Part shown: positions 53,508 to 62,985 of the stretch, one piece after another | Layout: every line of letters begins with the position of its first letter | Numbering within the stretch: position 1 is the stretch's first letter | Assembly: GCA_013205085.1 (NCBI GenBank) | Contig: JABMLH010000001.1 | Span: 806,001 to 870,000 of the forward strand | Direction: 5' to 3' | Length of the DNA: 64,000 bases | Source of the DNA: Microbacteriaceae bacterium VKM Ac-2854 | Lineage (GTDB): Bacteria > Actinomycetota > Actinomycetes > Actinomycetales > Microbacteriaceae | Made by a program: the position numbers and the translations under genes | The notes under the pieces: generated by a model | What the model saw: the letters and a program-made list of their open reading frames with translations, nothing else | What the model was told of the DNA's origin: nothing | Database searches by the model: none

Positions 53508-53523
53508 GTTAGTGAGGTGTGGC

Positions 53524-54414
53524 GTGCTGGATGTCCGACGGCTCGTGCTGTTGCGCGAGCTCGCCATCCGCGGCACGATCGCGGCCGTCGCGGAGGCGGT
53601 GCTGCTGAGTCCGTCCGCCGTCTCGCAGCAGCTGAGCCTGTTGGAGAAGGAGGCCGGGGTCGAGCTGCTGCGCAAGGCCGGACGGCGGGTGCAGCTGACC
53701 CCGCAGGCGGAGCTGCTGGTCGCATCCGCGGGCGAGGTGCTGGACACCCTGGAGCGGGCCGAGGCCGGCATCCGGGCCTCGTTGACCACCGTGCGCGGTA
53801 CGGTGCGGGTGGCCGTGTTCCAGACGGCGGCTCTCGCCCTGATGCCGGCGGCCCTGCGCACGATGGCGACCGAACATCCGGAGGTGCGCGTCGAGATGGT
53901 GCAGCGCGAACCGGAGCAGGCGCTGCACGACACCTGGGCGCGCGACTTCGACCTGGTGATCGCGGAGGAGTACCCCGCGCACTCGACACCGTGGCTCGCG
54001 GGGCTCGACCGGCGGGACCTGACCACCGATCCGATCCGCCTGGCGCTGCCCGGAGAAGCCGAGGCGCTCCGGCCCGTGTCGTCGCTGGCCGACGCCGCCG
54101 CGCTGCCGTGGGTGATGGAGCCGCGGGGAGCTGCGTCGCGGCACTTCGCCGAGCAGCTCTGCCGCACCGCGGGCTTCGAGCCGGATGTGCGCTACGAGAC
54201 GGCGGACCTGCAGGCACAGATCCGGCTGATCGAGTCGGGGAACGCGGTGGCCCTGATCCCCGACCTGGTGTGGGCGGGGCGATCGACCTCGTGCCGACTG
54301 CTGGAGCTGCCGCGGCGGCCGCGCCGCACGATCTTCACGGCGCAGCGCAGCGCCGGGCTGCCGTCCCCGGCGCTACGCGCGTTCCGCGCGGCGCTCGCCG
54401 AGGCCGCTCAGTAG
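53524..54414 (+). CDS. LysR-family regulator, probable control of putA
   Basis: The GTG at 53524 gives 296 residues beginning VLDVRRLVLLRELAIRGTI, as family members do; an upstream GTG at 53512 is possible. The winged helix (AEAVLLSPSAVSQQLSLLEKEAG) is at about 20-60. The C-terminal effector domain spans 85-290 (VRVAVFQTAALALMPAALR). Its divergence from putA with a palindrome between makes it a likely proline-responsive activator. The stop lies inside a tandem repeat. Confidence 0.9.
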   Translation: MLDVRRLVLLRELAIRGTIAAVAEAVLLSPSAVSQQLSLLEKEAGVELLRKAGRRVQLTPQAELLVASAGEVLDTLERAEAGIRASLTTVRGTVRVAVFQTAALALMPAALRTMATEHPEVRVEMVQREPEQALHDTWARDFDLVIAEEYPAHSTPWLAGLDRRDLTTDPIRLALPGEAEALRPVSSLADAAALPWVMEPRGAASRHFAEQLCRTAGFEPDVRYETADLQAQIRLIESGNAVALIPDLVWAGRSTSCRLLELPRRPRRTIFTAQRSAGLPSPALRAFRAALAEAAQ

Positions 54415-54445
54415 GGCCCGCTCAGTAGGCCCGCTCAGTCGGGCC
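54405..54445 (+). repeat. Three short tandem repeats across the LysR stop codon
   Basis: CGCTCAGTAGGGCC, CGCTCAGTAGGCC and CGCTCAGTCGGGCC follow one another (54405, 54419, 54432). The first contains the TAG stop of the LysR gene. They end two bases before the convergent small gene. Confidence 0.85.
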
Positions 54446-54447
54446 GG

Positions 54448-54603
54448 CTACTCCGCGTCGGTGCCGTGCGTGCCGTCCGTCGGGCCCCAGTCGGGCAGCG
54501 GCGGGTTCTGGTCGGGGTCGTCCTCGGTGCCGATGTCGTGCGAGTGGCCGATCGCGTCGAGGCCGGGCTCGTCGGGGGTGACGTCTGGGTGGTGGGTGCT
54601 CAT
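54448..54603 (-). CDS. Small acidic protein of unknown function
   Basis: A 51-residue protein rich in Asp, Pro, Gly and His (MSTHHPDVTPDEPGLDAIGH...). I do not recognise a functional family. The start ATG at 54603 has no strong ribosome site. The biased composition (acidic, soluble, no hydrophobic core) suggests an intrinsically disordered protein. It could be spurious, but the reading frame sits cleanly between a convergent gene and a palindrome. Confidence 0.5.
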   Translation of the reverse strand: MSTHHPDVTPDEPGLDAIGHSHDIGTEDDPDQNPPLPDWGPTDGTHGTDAE

Positions 54604-54672
54604 GGCTGCGACGCTACGCCGATCCCGCCGAGGCGCCACCCCTTGCGCTTCTCGGGCGGTCGAGCGGGTACC

Positions 54673-54736
54673 CAACCTCGGCTGAGAGTCCTCCTCAGCC
54701 GCGATGGGCGCTGAGCGGCACTCTCAGCCGAGGTTG
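54673..54736. repeat. Palindrome between the small acidic gene and the TetR pair
   Basis: CAACCTCGGCTGAGAGT (54673-54689) is exactly complementary to 54720-54736. A CTCAGCCGC/GCGCTGAG pair lies inside. It is 24 bases after the stop of the downstream TetR gene and may terminate the permease-TetR-TetR operon. Confidence 0.9.
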
Positions 54737-54759
54737 TGCACGGTCTGCGGTGTTGTCGC

Positions 54760-55311
54760 CTAGCCCACCCGGTCGCGAACCGCGTCGAGCATCGCCTCCG
54801 CCGCCCACGCCGCGGCGTCCGCGACGTCGGCCCGGTCGAGCCCGAGGTCGCGGTGCAGGGTCACCCAGGTGGCCGCGCTGTCGAGGTGCGTCAGCGTCGC
54901 GACGAGGCGGCGACGCTCCGCCGGGGCCACCCCCGGGAGCTCGGTGTCCACGGCCGAGCGGATCCGTGCCGCGCGCGGCGAATCCGGCCCGCCGTCGCGG
55001 ATGCCGATCTCCGCAGCGACGTAGGCGAGCTCCGGCCGTTGCTCGTACGCCTCCATCGAGGCGCGCACGGCGAGTGGTAGATCGAAGATCGAGGCGAACG
55101 GGATCGGCGCGAAGACCTGGTCCTCGATCCAGGCGCCTGCGGCACTGAGCAGCTCGCCCCGGGTGGGGTAGTAGCGGAAGATGGTGCGCTCGCCGATGCC
55201 CGCGCGCCGCGCGATCAGCTTGTACGACACGTCGTCGGAGCCGACCTCCTCGATCACCTCGATTAGCGCGGCGAGGATGTTCTCCTGCGTGCGCGACAGC
55301 TCCGCCGTCAC
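54760..55311 (-). CDS. TetR-family regulator, second of a pair
   Basis: The GTG at 55311 overlaps the previous TetR stop by four bases (GTGA) and gives 183 residues. The helix-turn-helix covers about 12-55 (NILAALIEVIEEVGSDDVSY, GIGERTIFRYYPTRGEL). The C-terminal domain is of the short TetR_C type. With the preceding TetR gene it follows the NCS1 permease gene after only seven bases, so all three are probably one transcript. Two coupled TetR proteins could form a heterodimer. Confidence 0.85.
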   Translation of the reverse strand: MTAELSRTQENILAALIEVIEEVGSDDVSYKLIARRAGIGERTIFRYYPTRGELLSAAGAWIEDQVFAPIPFASIFDLPLAVRASMEAYEQRPELAYVAAEIGIRDGGPDSPRAARIRSAVDTELPGVAPAERRRLVATLTHLDSAATWVTLHRDLGLDRADVADAAAWAAEAMLDAVRDRVG

Positions 55312-55868
55312 GGCGAGACCCGGGGGCGCACCCGCAGCGCGGCGAGGGTGCGGGCCACGCTCCAGTCCACGCAGTCGGCGATCTCTTCGGCGTCCATGTC
55401 GAACCCGGAGCGCATCCGGGCCCAGAACGGGGCCGACGCGAAGAAGAGCAGACTGGACGCCGCCCGCTGCCGATCGCGTGCGTTCAGGCCCGGGTACTCG
55501 GCGAGCAGCACCGCCGCCAGCTTCCGGCCGCGTTCCGTGCGACTCGCGGATCCGGTCGGCGACGTCGTCGCGGCGCGCGCCATCAGCGCGGCGAACGCGG
55601 GAGCGGCGTCGAACTCGCGCAGACCCTGCCGCACCGCTGCGCGGAACCCGGCGATCGAGTCGAAGACGAGCGGAGTGAACTCGTGCTGCTCGATCCACTC
55701 GGCCACGCCCTCCAGCAGGTGCGATCGGGTCGGGAACTGGCGGAACACGGTCCGCTCCGAGACGCCGACCTGCTCGGCCAGGACGCGGTAGCTGATCTCG
55801 TCGAACGGATGCTCGCGCAACAACGCGGTCGCCGTGCGGAGGATCGCCGCTGACGTATCGTCGGCCAC
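55308..55868 (-). CDS. TetR-family regulator, first of a pair
   Basis: A 186-residue TetR protein with helix-turn-helix about 8-50 (AAILRTATALLREHPFDEIS, GVSERTVFRQFPTRSHL). Its HTH resembles that of the next gene (GERTIFRYYPTR against SERTVFRQFPTR), so the two are likely duplicates. It begins seven bases after the NCS1 permease stop. Target may be the permease pair. Confidence 0.87.
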   Translation of the reverse strand: MADDTSAAILRTATALLREHPFDEISYRVLAEQVGVSERTVFRQFPTRSHLLEGVAEWIEQHEFTPLVFDSIAGFRAAVRQGLREFDAAPAFAALMARAATTSPTGSASRTERGRKLAAVLLAEYPGLNARDRQRAASSLLFFASAPFWARMRSGFDMDAEEIADCVDWSVARTLAALRVRPRVSP

Positions 55869-55875
55869 GACCGGC

Positions 55876-57519
55876 TCATCCCCGCCGCGGCGGATCCGCG
55901 GGCAGTACCAAGGATCCGCTGGAGTCCAGCGCCAACGCGAGGGAGGACACGTACTGCGGCTCGCCGTTCGGGCCGCGCTGGTTCGACAGCAGCATGTCGG
56001 GCCGCTCGAACAGGTACCCGGTCACGTGGCAGCGCAGCCGCTGCGCCGACGGATTGCCGTCGGCGTCGAGCATCGGCAGCTCGATGCCGTCGTCGCCGCG
56101 GCGCAAGTAGTAGCGGCCGCGTGTGGCCAGCGCCATCAGCGGCGTCGTGACGAGGGCGACCACGATCGCCACCAGCACGGAGTACGGCCGGGCCGCGTCT
56201 CCTATCGCGCCCGCGAACACCGCGATCGACGAACCGGAGGCGAGCACGAGGGAGACCATGCCCACAGGATTCCACGAGTAGAGCATTCCTCGGCGGAACT
56301 CCGGGTAGCGCGGCGAGAGCCCCAGCCTCTTGTTGATCGTGATGTCGGCGGCGACCGTCACCAGCCACGCCATCGCGAGGTTCGCGTAGAAGCCCAGCAC
56401 CGAGCCGAGCAGGCTGAACACGTCGACCTGCATCAGCACCAGCGCGACGGCGAGGTTCGCGACGACGAAGACCGCGCGGCCCGGGTAGCGTCGGGTGACC
56501 CGGGTGGTCACGTTGGTCCAGGCGAGCGAGCCGGAGTAGGCGTTCGTGACGTTGATCTTGATCTGCGCGAGCAGGATCAGCGCGAGGGCGAGCGTGATCG
56601 CCAGCCAGTCCGGCATCAGCGCTTCGTACAGTCCGAGGAACTGGTGCACCGGCTCGGCGGCGAGGGGGAGCATCCTGTCGCCGAACTCGGCGATCAGGTA
56701 CACCGCGAGGAACACGCCGATCACCTGCTTGATCGCGCTGAAGAATACCCAGCCCGGTCCCGCGGCGATCAGCGAGGCCCACCAGCTGCGCTGGTTGTCC
56801 TTCGTCTTCGGCGGCATCGCGCGCAGGTAGTCGATCTGCTCGGCCAGCTGCGGGATCAGCGCGAAACAGACGCTCGCCGAGGCGACGATCGCGCCGGCGT
56901 CCAGCCCCGAGGATCCGCCGCTGAAGCTCAGGAAGGCGCCGAAGGATCCGGGATCCTGCACGAGTAGGAAGCCGATCGGCAGCAGGGCGAGCACGAGCCA
57001 GAGCGGCGTCGTCCAGTTCTGCAGCCGCTCCAGTGCGCGCATGCCGTAGACGACGATCGGGATCACCACGAGGGTGCAGAGGATGTAGCCGATCCAGCGC
57101 GGCAGGCCGATCGCGACGTCGAGGCCCTGCGCCATGATCGCGCCCTCGAGCGCGAAGAAGATGATGGTGAACAGGGCGAAGATCACGTTCGTGACGACGC
57201 TGCCGAGGTAGCCGAATCCGGAGCCGCGGGTGATCAGGTCGAGGTCGAGGTTGTAGCGGGCGGCGTAGAGCGCCAGCGGCAGGCCGGTGAGGAAGATGAT
57301 CGCGGTGGCGAGCAGGATGCCCAGCACCGCGTTCGGGGTGCCGTGCGCGAGGCCGATGTTGGCGCCGATGGAGAAGTCCGCGAGGAAGGCGATGCTGCCC
57401 AGTGCCGTGGCTCCGACCGCGCCGGCCCGCCAGCGCCGGAAGCTGCGGGGCACGTAACGCAGGGCGTAGTCCTCGAGGCTGTCCTCGGCCGCGAAGCGCG
57501 CAGTGCTTGTCTCTGAAAT
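55876..57519 (-). CDS. NCS1-family permease 1, start codon uncertain
   Basis: About 547 residues with 12 helices, matching purine-cytosine permeases: DSLEDYALRYVPRSFRRW, FSIGANIGLAHGTPNAVLG, NLDLDLITRGSGFGYLGS and KINVTNAYSGSLAWTN. It shares this over its full length with the next gene. No ATG, GTG or TTG in frame precedes the conserved N-terminus; the closest candidates are ATT (57517-57519) or ATC after a GAGGAACGAGGA site. Alternatively, a one-base shift could join the out-of-frame ATGATG at 57533 and upstream. Substrate is presumably a nucleobase, allantoin or related N-compound. Confidence 0.82.
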   Translation of the reverse strand: MSETSTARFAAEDSLEDYALRYVPRSFRRWRAGAVGATALGSIAFLADFSIGANIGLAHGTPNAVLGILLATAIIFLTGLPLALYAARYNLDLDLITRGSGFGYLGSVVTNVIFALFTIIFFALEGAIMAQGLDVAIGLPRWIGYILCTLVVIPIVVYGMRALERLQNWTTPLWLVLALLPIGFLLVQDPGSFGAFLSFSGGSSGLDAGAIVASASVCFALIPQLAEQIDYLRAMPPKTKDNQRSWWASLIAAGPGWVFFSAIKQVIGVFLAVYLIAEFGDRMLPLAAEPVHQFLGLYEALMPDWLAITLALALILLAQIKINVTNAYSGSLAWTNVTTRVTRRYPGRAVFVVANLAVALVLMQVDVFSLLGSVLGFYANLAMAWLVTVAADITINKRLGLSPRYPEFRRGMLYSWNPVGMVSLVLASGSSIAVFAGAIGDAARPYSVLVAIVVALVTTPLMALATRGRYYLRRGDDGIELPMLDADGNPSAQRLRCHVTGYLFERPDMLLSNQRGPNGEPQYVSSLALALDSSGSLVLPADPPRRG

Positions 57520-57671
57520 GATTCCTCGTTCCTCGTCATCATTTCCGCGGTCGGCGGGTCGGCGGGTCGACGGTCGCGGGTTCGGGAGCGGGTTGCGGCG
57601 CGCTGCGAAAATCCGCTGCAACGCGGATTTTCGTCGCGGCACTTCCAGGAGGTGGGCTGGTTCGGGAGGAA

Positions 57672-57721
57672 GGGAGTTGTCACTCCGTCCCGCTTCGGGT
57701 GCGGGACGGAGTGACAACCCC
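57672..57721. repeat. GTTGTCAC-family palindrome, copy 5
   Basis: GGGAGTTGTCACTCCGTCCC plus GC (57672-57693) pairs with 57700-57721, with one mismatch. It is in the gap between the two NCS1 genes. Confidence 0.88.
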
Positions 57722-57730
57722 AGTCGATGG

Positions 57731-57779
57731 GAAGGATGGGCACTTCGTCGGCTGGTTACCGACAAAGTGACAACCCTTT
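57731..57779. repeat. GTTGTCAC-family palindrome, copy 6, damaged
   Basis: CACTTCGTCGG (57741-57751) pairs with CCGACAAAGTG, but the outer part of the left arm has decayed: AAGGATGGG stands where AAGGGTTGT is expected. The right arm runs into the stop codon of the upstream NCS1 gene. Confidence 0.75.
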
Positions 57780-59455
57780 CAGCGCTTCTCGGGCAGCACG
57801 TACTGGCCGGACTTGTCGGTGGCCAGCGCGAGGGAGGAGATGTACTGCGGCGAGCCGTCGGGCGCGTCGGCCGCGGAGCGGAGCATGTCGGGGCGCTCGA
57901 ACTCCATCCCGGTGACGTGGCACAGCAGCAGCGCGTCGGAGGGATTGCCGTCGGCGTCGAGCATCGGCAGCTCGATGCCGTCATCGGTGCGGCGCAGGTA
58001 GTAACGGCCCTTGGTCAGCACCGCCATGATCGGCGTCGCGATGATGGCGATCACCACCGCGAAGATCGGCGAGAACGGCGCGATCCCGGTGCCGAAGGCG
58101 CCGAAGAACATCGCGATCGAGATGCCGGCCGAGAGCGCCAGCGAGACGACGCCGACCGGGTTCCAGTTGTAGAGCATCCCGCGTCGGAACTCGGGGTACT
58201 TCGGCGAGAGCTTCAACACGTACTTGTTGATCGCGATGTCGGTGGCGACGGTGACGATCCAGGCCATGCCGCAGTTGGCGTAGAAACCCAGGATGGTGTT
58301 CAGGAAGTCGAACATGTTCAGCTCCATCAGCGCCAGCGCGATGACGAGGTTCACGATCACGAACACCATGCGGCCCGGGTAGGTGCGGGTGACCCGGGTG
58401 AACGAGTTGGTCCAGGCCAGCGAGCCGGAGTAGGCGTTGGTGACGTTGATCTTGATCTGCGAGATGACGACGAGGATCACCGCGAGTGTCAGCGCCAGCC
58501 AGCCCGGCATCATCTGCTCGTACACGCCGAGGAATTGGTGGACCGGCTCGTTCGCCGTGGCGGACGCCGCGGGGTCGAGCGTGGCGATCAGGTAGACGGT
58601 GATGAAGAGGCCGACGGCCTGCTTCAGCGCGCCGAAGACGACCCAGCCCGGCCCGGCCAGGATGACCGCACGCCACCAGGCGACGCGATTGGCCGCGGTC
58701 TTCGGCGGCATAAAACGCAGGTAGTCGATCTGCTCGGCGATCTGCGCGATCAGCGAGAGGCAGACGCCCGCGGCGAGCATCACGGACGCGAAGTTCGCGC
58801 CGGCGCCGGCTCCGGCCTCGCCCTGGTAGGCGAAGAAGGTGCCGACGGAGGAGGGGTTCGCGATCACGAGGTAGGCGAACGGGATCACCATCAGCACCAG
58901 CCACAACGGGGTGGTCCACACCTGCAGCTTCGACAGAGCCTTCATCCCGTAGATCACCAGCGGGATCACCATCAGGGTCGACACCGCGTAGCCGATCGGT
59001 TTCGGCACGCCCAAGCCGAGCTCCAGGCCCTGCGCCATGATCGAGCCCTCGAGCGCGAAGAAGATGAAGGTGAAGGTCGCGAAGATCACGTTGGTGATCA
59101 CGGATCCGTAGTAGCCGAATCCGGAGCCGCGGGTGATCAGGTCGAGGTCGATGTTGTACCGCGCCGCGTAGTACGCGAGCGGGATGCCGGTGACGAAGAT
59201 GATCAGCGCGGCGACCGCGATGCCCAGCAACGCGTTCGTGGTGCCGTGCGCGATGCCGATGTTCGCGCCGATCGAGAAGTCGGCGAGGTAGGCGATGCCG
59301 CCGAGGGCGCTGGTGGCGACGACGCCCGCGGTCCACTTGCGGTACGAGCGCGGGGCGAACCGGAGGGTGTAGTCCTCCAGGCTCTCCTTGGTCGCCGCTC
59401 GGGCGGCCGAGGTGCCGTCCGGTGACGCGTGGGTGGGTTCGGTGACAGCGGTCAT
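57779..59455 (-). CDS. NCS1-family permease 2
   Basis: A 558-residue, 12-helix permease with ATG at 59455 preceded by GGAGAGATC. ESLEDYTLRFAPRSYRKW, FSIGANIGIAHGTTNALLG and KINVTNAYSGSLAWTN show it is the paralogue of the gene at 55876. NCS1 members import cytosine, purines, allantoin or hydantoins with sodium or protons. Divergent urease genes 336 bases away fit a nitrogen-salvage role, since urea comes from purine/allantoin breakdown. Confidence 0.9.
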   Translation of the reverse strand: MTAVTEPTHASPDGTSAARAATKESLEDYTLRFAPRSYRKWTAGVVATSALGGIAYLADFSIGANIGIAHGTTNALLGIAVAALIIFVTGIPLAYYAARYNIDLDLITRGSGFGYYGSVITNVIFATFTFIFFALEGSIMAQGLELGLGVPKPIGYAVSTLMVIPLVIYGMKALSKLQVWTTPLWLVLMVIPFAYLVIANPSSVGTFFAYQGEAGAGAGANFASVMLAAGVCLSLIAQIAEQIDYLRFMPPKTAANRVAWWRAVILAGPGWVVFGALKQAVGLFITVYLIATLDPAASATANEPVHQFLGVYEQMMPGWLALTLAVILVVISQIKINVTNAYSGSLAWTNSFTRVTRTYPGRMVFVIVNLVIALALMELNMFDFLNTILGFYANCGMAWIVTVATDIAINKYVLKLSPKYPEFRRGMLYNWNPVGVVSLALSAGISIAMFFGAFGTGIAPFSPIFAVVIAIIATPIMAVLTKGRYYLRRTDDGIELPMLDADGNPSDALLLCHVTGMEFERPDMLRSAADAPDGSPQYISSLALATDKSGQYVLPEKR

Positions 59456-59728
59456 TGATCTCTCCGATCAGGTCGGTGGAGCGCGAGGAAGGCACGGCGA
59501 ATCGCGTCGGATGTCGATCGACAGTTGACGGCGAGGGGCCGGGAGTGGGAGAAAGGTCGAGCAGCCTGCGCATTCGAAGCGCGGCTGGAGGCGGCGACGC
59601 TCCGCCGGACGTGATCCGGCGTTGATGCAATCGTGCAGCCGTGTCATTACTCTGACATTTCGGTTCTGTTCCGATCGTGTTAACTCATCCGCGCCATCTC
59701 GCGGATCCACGCCGCTGTTGCGCAAACT

Positions 59729-59750
59729 GGGATCCGTTCGAACCGATCCC
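59729..59750. promoter_or_regulatory. Palindrome upstream of the urease operon
   Basis: GGGATC-C-GTTCGAAC-C-GATCCC is a 22-bp palindrome with a single mismatched pair, 41 bases before ureA. An AT-richer tract (59640-59690, with CTGACA and TGTTAAC) precedes it and may carry promoters for both directions. Nothing else stands out in the 336-base gap between the NCS1 permease and ureA. Regulator unknown. Confidence 0.55.
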
Positions 59751-59791
59751 CCGGGCTTCGAATGGCAGATTTCTGACACGAAGGGCCACGG

Positions 59792-60094
<303 letters not shown>

Positions 60095-60103
60095 GAGGCG
60101 ACC

Positions 60104-60472
60104 ATGGCTGGATCATCAACCGACGGGCCCGGCGGCTATCGCATCCGCCCGGGCGAGATCGAACTCAATCTGCGCGAGCCGCAGGAGCGCAAGCGTTTCG
60201 TCTTCGTGAACACCGGCGACCGCCCCGTGCAGATCGGCTCGCACCTTCACCTGCCGGATGCGAACGCGGCGCTGGAGTTCGACCGCGCGGCCGCGCACGG
60301 CTTCCGTCTCGACATCCCCTCCGGCACCTCGCAGCGCTTCGAACCCGGGGCGTCGCGCGAACTCGACGCCGTCACCATCCGCGGCGCTCGCCGCGTGCCG
60401 GGCCTGCAGCTGCGCAACGCCGGTCACGAGAACCTCGACGAAGGGAGCTCCGGTGACCTTTATCTCCCGTGA
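60104..60472 (+). CDS. ureB: Urease beta subunit
   Basis: A 122-residue beta subunit starting nine bases after ure[21 protein letters not shown] is close to the PGE-I family opening, followed by [39 protein letters not shown]. Its end overlaps the start of ureC by 20 bases. Confidence 0.96.
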   Translation: MAGSSTDGPGGYRIRPGEIELNLREPQERKRFVFVNTGDRPVQIGSHLHLPDANAALEFDRAAAHGFRLDIPSGTSQRFEPGASRELDAVTIRGARRVPGLQLRNAGHENLDEGSSGDLYLP

Positions 60473-62156
60473 GCGTTACGCCGCCATCTACGGACCGACC
60501 GCCGGCGACCAGGTGCGCCTCGGCGACACCGACCTCTGGATCGAGATCGAGCGCGACCACACCGTGGGTGGTGAGGAGGCCGTCTTCGGCGGCGGCAAGT
60601 CGATCCGCGAGTCGATGGCCCAGTCCACGCTCTCGCGGGCCGGCGGCGCGCTGGACACCGTGATCACCAACGCGATCATCCTCGACTGGTGGGGGATCGA
60701 GCGTGCGGATGTGGGCATCCGCGACGGCCGGATCGTCGGCATCGGCCGCGCCGGCAATCCGGACGTCGCGGACGGCGTGGATCCGCGGCTCGTGATCGGC
60801 CCGTCGACGGACGTGATCTCGGGCGAGGGCAAGATCCTCACCGCGGGCGCGATCGACTCGCACGTGCACCTGCTCTCGCCCTCGCAGATCCACGAGGCGC
60901 TGGCCACCGGCATCACCACCATCGTCGGCGGCGGCACCGGGCCGTCGGAGGGCTCGAAGGCGACGACGGTGACGCCGGGCGCCTGGCATCTCTCGACGAT
61001 GCACCGTTCGATCGACGCGCTGCCGGTGAACGTGCTGCTGCTCGGCAAGGGCAACACCGTCGGCTACGAGTCGCTGCGCGAGCAGGCGCTCGCGGGCGCG
61101 GCCGGGTACAAGGTGCACGAGGACTGGGGTTCGACGCCCGCGGCCATCGACGCGTCGCTGCGCGCGGCGGACGAGTTCGGCCTGCAGGTCGCGCTGCACT
61201 CCGACTCGCTGAACGAGGCGGGCTTCGTGGAGTCGACGATCGGCGCGATCGCGGGCCGCGGCATCCACGCCTTCCACGTCGAGGGCGCGGGGGGCGGGCA
61301 CGCGCCCGACATCCTCTCGATCGCCTCGCTGCCCAACGTGATCCCCGGCTCGACCAATCCGACGCTGCCGCACACCGGCAACACGGTCGCCGAGCACCTG
61401 GACATGCTGATGGTCTGCCACCACCTGAACCCGTCGGTGCCGGAGGACCTCGCGTTCGCGGAGTCGCGGATCCGGGCGACGACGATCGCGGCGGAGGACA
61501 TCCTGCACGATCTCGGCGCGCTCTCGATCGTGTCCTCGGATGCGCAGGCGATGGGGCGGATCGGCGAGGTCGTCACGCGGACCTGGCAGGTCGCGCACGT
61601 GATGAAGGCGCGGCGCGGGTCGCTGGGCGAATCGCTGCCCGCCGACAACGAGCGGGCGCGGCGCTACGTGGCGAAGTACACCGTGAATCCGGCGATCGCG
61701 CACGGCATCGACCACGAGGTCGGCTCGGTGGAGGCGGGCAAGCTCGCGGATTTGGTGCTGTGGGAGCCGAAGTTCTTCGGCATCCGTCCGTCCGTTGTGA
61801 TCAAGGGCGGCGGGCTGGTCTGGGGGGCGCTGGGGGATCCGAACGCGTCCATCCCGACGCCGCAGCCGGTGCTGATGCGGCCCGCGTTCCTCGATGCGCT
61901 CGGGGCGCCGCTGTCGATCTCGTTCGTCTCGCCCGCCGCGCTCTCGGACGGGCTGGAGGCGCGGCTCGGCCTGCGTCGCCGGCTCGCGGCCGTGTATCCC
62001 ACCCGCGAGGTGACCAAGCGCGACCTGAAGAACAACGACGCCCTGCCGCGGATCGACATCCGCGCCGACACCTTCGCGATCTCGATCGACGGCGAGCCCG
62101 TGGTGCCCGCCCCGGTCGACGTGCTCCCGCTCGCCCAGCTCTACACGCTGTTCTGA
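60453..62156 (+). CDS. ureC: Urease alpha (catalytic) subunit
   Basis: The GTG at 60453 gives 567 residues, as in other UreC. The nickel ligands are present: SHVHLLSP (H-x-H), the carbamylated lysine in GYKVHEDWG, further histidines in VALHSDSLN and [13 protein letters not shown], and the flap cysteine in [13 protein letters not shown]. The start overlaps ureB, indicating coupling. A palindromic repeat separates it from ureF. Confidence 0.97.
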   Translation: MTFISRERYAAIYGPTAGDQVRLGDTDLWIEIERDHTVGGEEAVFGGGKSIRESMAQSTLSRAGGALDTVITNAIILDWWGIERADVGIRDGRIVGIGRAGNPDVADGVDPRLVIGPSTDVISGEGKILTAGAIDSHVHLLSPSQIHEALATGITTIVGGGTGPSEGSKATTVTPGAWHLSTMHRSIDALPVNVLLLGKGNTVGYESLREQALAGAAGYKVHEDWGSTPAAIDASLRAADEFGLQVALHSDSLNEAGFVESTIGAIAGRGIHAFHVEGAGGGHAPDILSIASLPNVIPGSTNPTLPHTGNTVAEHLDMLMVCHHLNPSVPEDLAFAESRIRATTIAAEDILHDLGALSIVSSDAQAMGRIGEVVTRTWQVAHVMKARRGSLGESLPADNERARRYVAKYTVNPAIAHGIDHEVGSVEAGKLADLVLWEPKFFGIRPSVVIKGGGLVWGALGDPNASIPTPQPVLMRPAFLDALGAPLSISFVSPAALSDGLEARLGLRRRLAAVYPTREVTKRDLKNNDALPRIDIRADTFAISIDGEPVVPAPVDVLPLAQLYTLF

Positions 62157-62174
62157 TGGCGTGTTCCCCTTCGG

Positions 62175-62230
62175 TGGTTGAGCTTGCCGAAACCACCCGC
62201 TCCCGTACCTGGTTCCGGCAGGCTCAATCA
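62175..62230. repeat. TGGTTGAGC...CGAAACCA palindrome, copy 2
   Basis: TGGTTGAGCTTGCCGAAACC (from 62175) pairs with the segment 62210-62230 at 18 or 19 of 21 positions. It occupies the 85-base gap between ureC and ureF, in the middle of the urease operon. Copy 1 is at 26857. Confidence 0.88.
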
Positions 62231-62241
62231 GCGGTGGCGCA

Positions 62242-62985
62242 ATGAACGCCTCCGTCACCGTCGCCATGCTGCTCGCGGATGCGCGGCTGCCCTCGGGCGG
62301 GCACGCGCATTCCGCGGGCATGGAGCCCGCGATCGCGGGCGGTCTGTCCGTCGCCGACGTGCCTGCGTTCCTCCTCGGCCGCGCCCGCACGACCACGCTC
62401 GTCGAGGCCGGCACCGCCGTCGTCACCCTGAAAAGGGTTGTCACTTCGTCGGAAACCCACCGACAAAGTGACAACCCTTCTGAGCCGGGCGTTGTCGATT
62501 CTTCGACCGGTCACAGAATCGACAACCCGCTGGGGCAGATCGAGCGGGCGTGGGCGGCGCGCACGCCGAGCCCCGCGATGCGGGCGGCGTCGCGGGTGCT
62601 GGGGCGCGGGTATCTGCGGCTCGCGGCGCGGATCTGGCCGGAGTCGGCGGCCCTGCAGATCGCGCGGGCCCGCCGCGACCCGCCGCCGCGCGCGGTCGTG
62701 CTCGGCCTGATCGCCGCCGCGGCCGGCCTCGCCGCGGAGGACCTCGTGCGCCTGACGATCTACGACGAAGCGCAGAGCGCCGCCGCCGCCCTGCTCAAGC
62801 TGGAGCCGCGCGATCCGGCCGACACCATCGCCTGGGTGCTGGCCACCTGCGCCGCCGTCGACCACCTCGTGCCGCTGCTGGCCGAACTGACCACCCCCGA
62901 CGCGATCCCCGCGGCGGGAGCCCCCGAAGCCGAGGGCTGGGCCGAGGCCCACGCCCTCCTGAACCAGAGGTTGTTCCGTGCCTGA
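62242..62985 (+). CDS. ureF: Urease accessory protein UreF with palindrome-encoded insertion
   Basis: A 247-residue UreF: the opening [20 protein letters not shown] and the later [20 protein letters not shown] and [16 protein letters not shown] blocks match the family. UreF assists UreG and UreD in loading nickel. Between residues 63 and 96 lies a stretch ([12 protein letters not shown]...GHRIDN) that is not family-like and is encoded by two palindromes. Without it the protein would be about 214 residues. The insert is a multiple of three and interrupts the helix after VVTL, so function may be retained or lost. It overlaps ureG by eight bases. Confidence 0.9.
   Translation: MNASVTVAMLLADARLPSGGHAHSAGMEPAIAGGLSVADVPAFLLGRARTTTLVEAGTAVVTLKRVVTSSETHRQSDNPSEPGVVDSSTGHRIDNPLGQIERAWAARTPSPAMRAASRVLGRGYLRLAARIWPESAALQIARARRDPPPRAVVLGLIAAAAGLAAEDLVRLTIYDEAQSAAAALLKLEPRDPADTIAWVLATCAAVDHLVPLLAELTTPDAIPAAGAPEAEGWAEAHALLNQRLFRA
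62433..62526. repeat. Two palindromes inserted in frame in ureF
   Basis: AAGGGTTGTCACTTCGTCGG (62433-62452) pairs with 62460-62479 with one mismatch (copy 7 of the GTTGTCAC family). Next, GTTGTCGATTCT (62491-62502) is exactly complementary to 62515-62526. Together they add about 33 codons without a stop. Confidence 0.92.
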
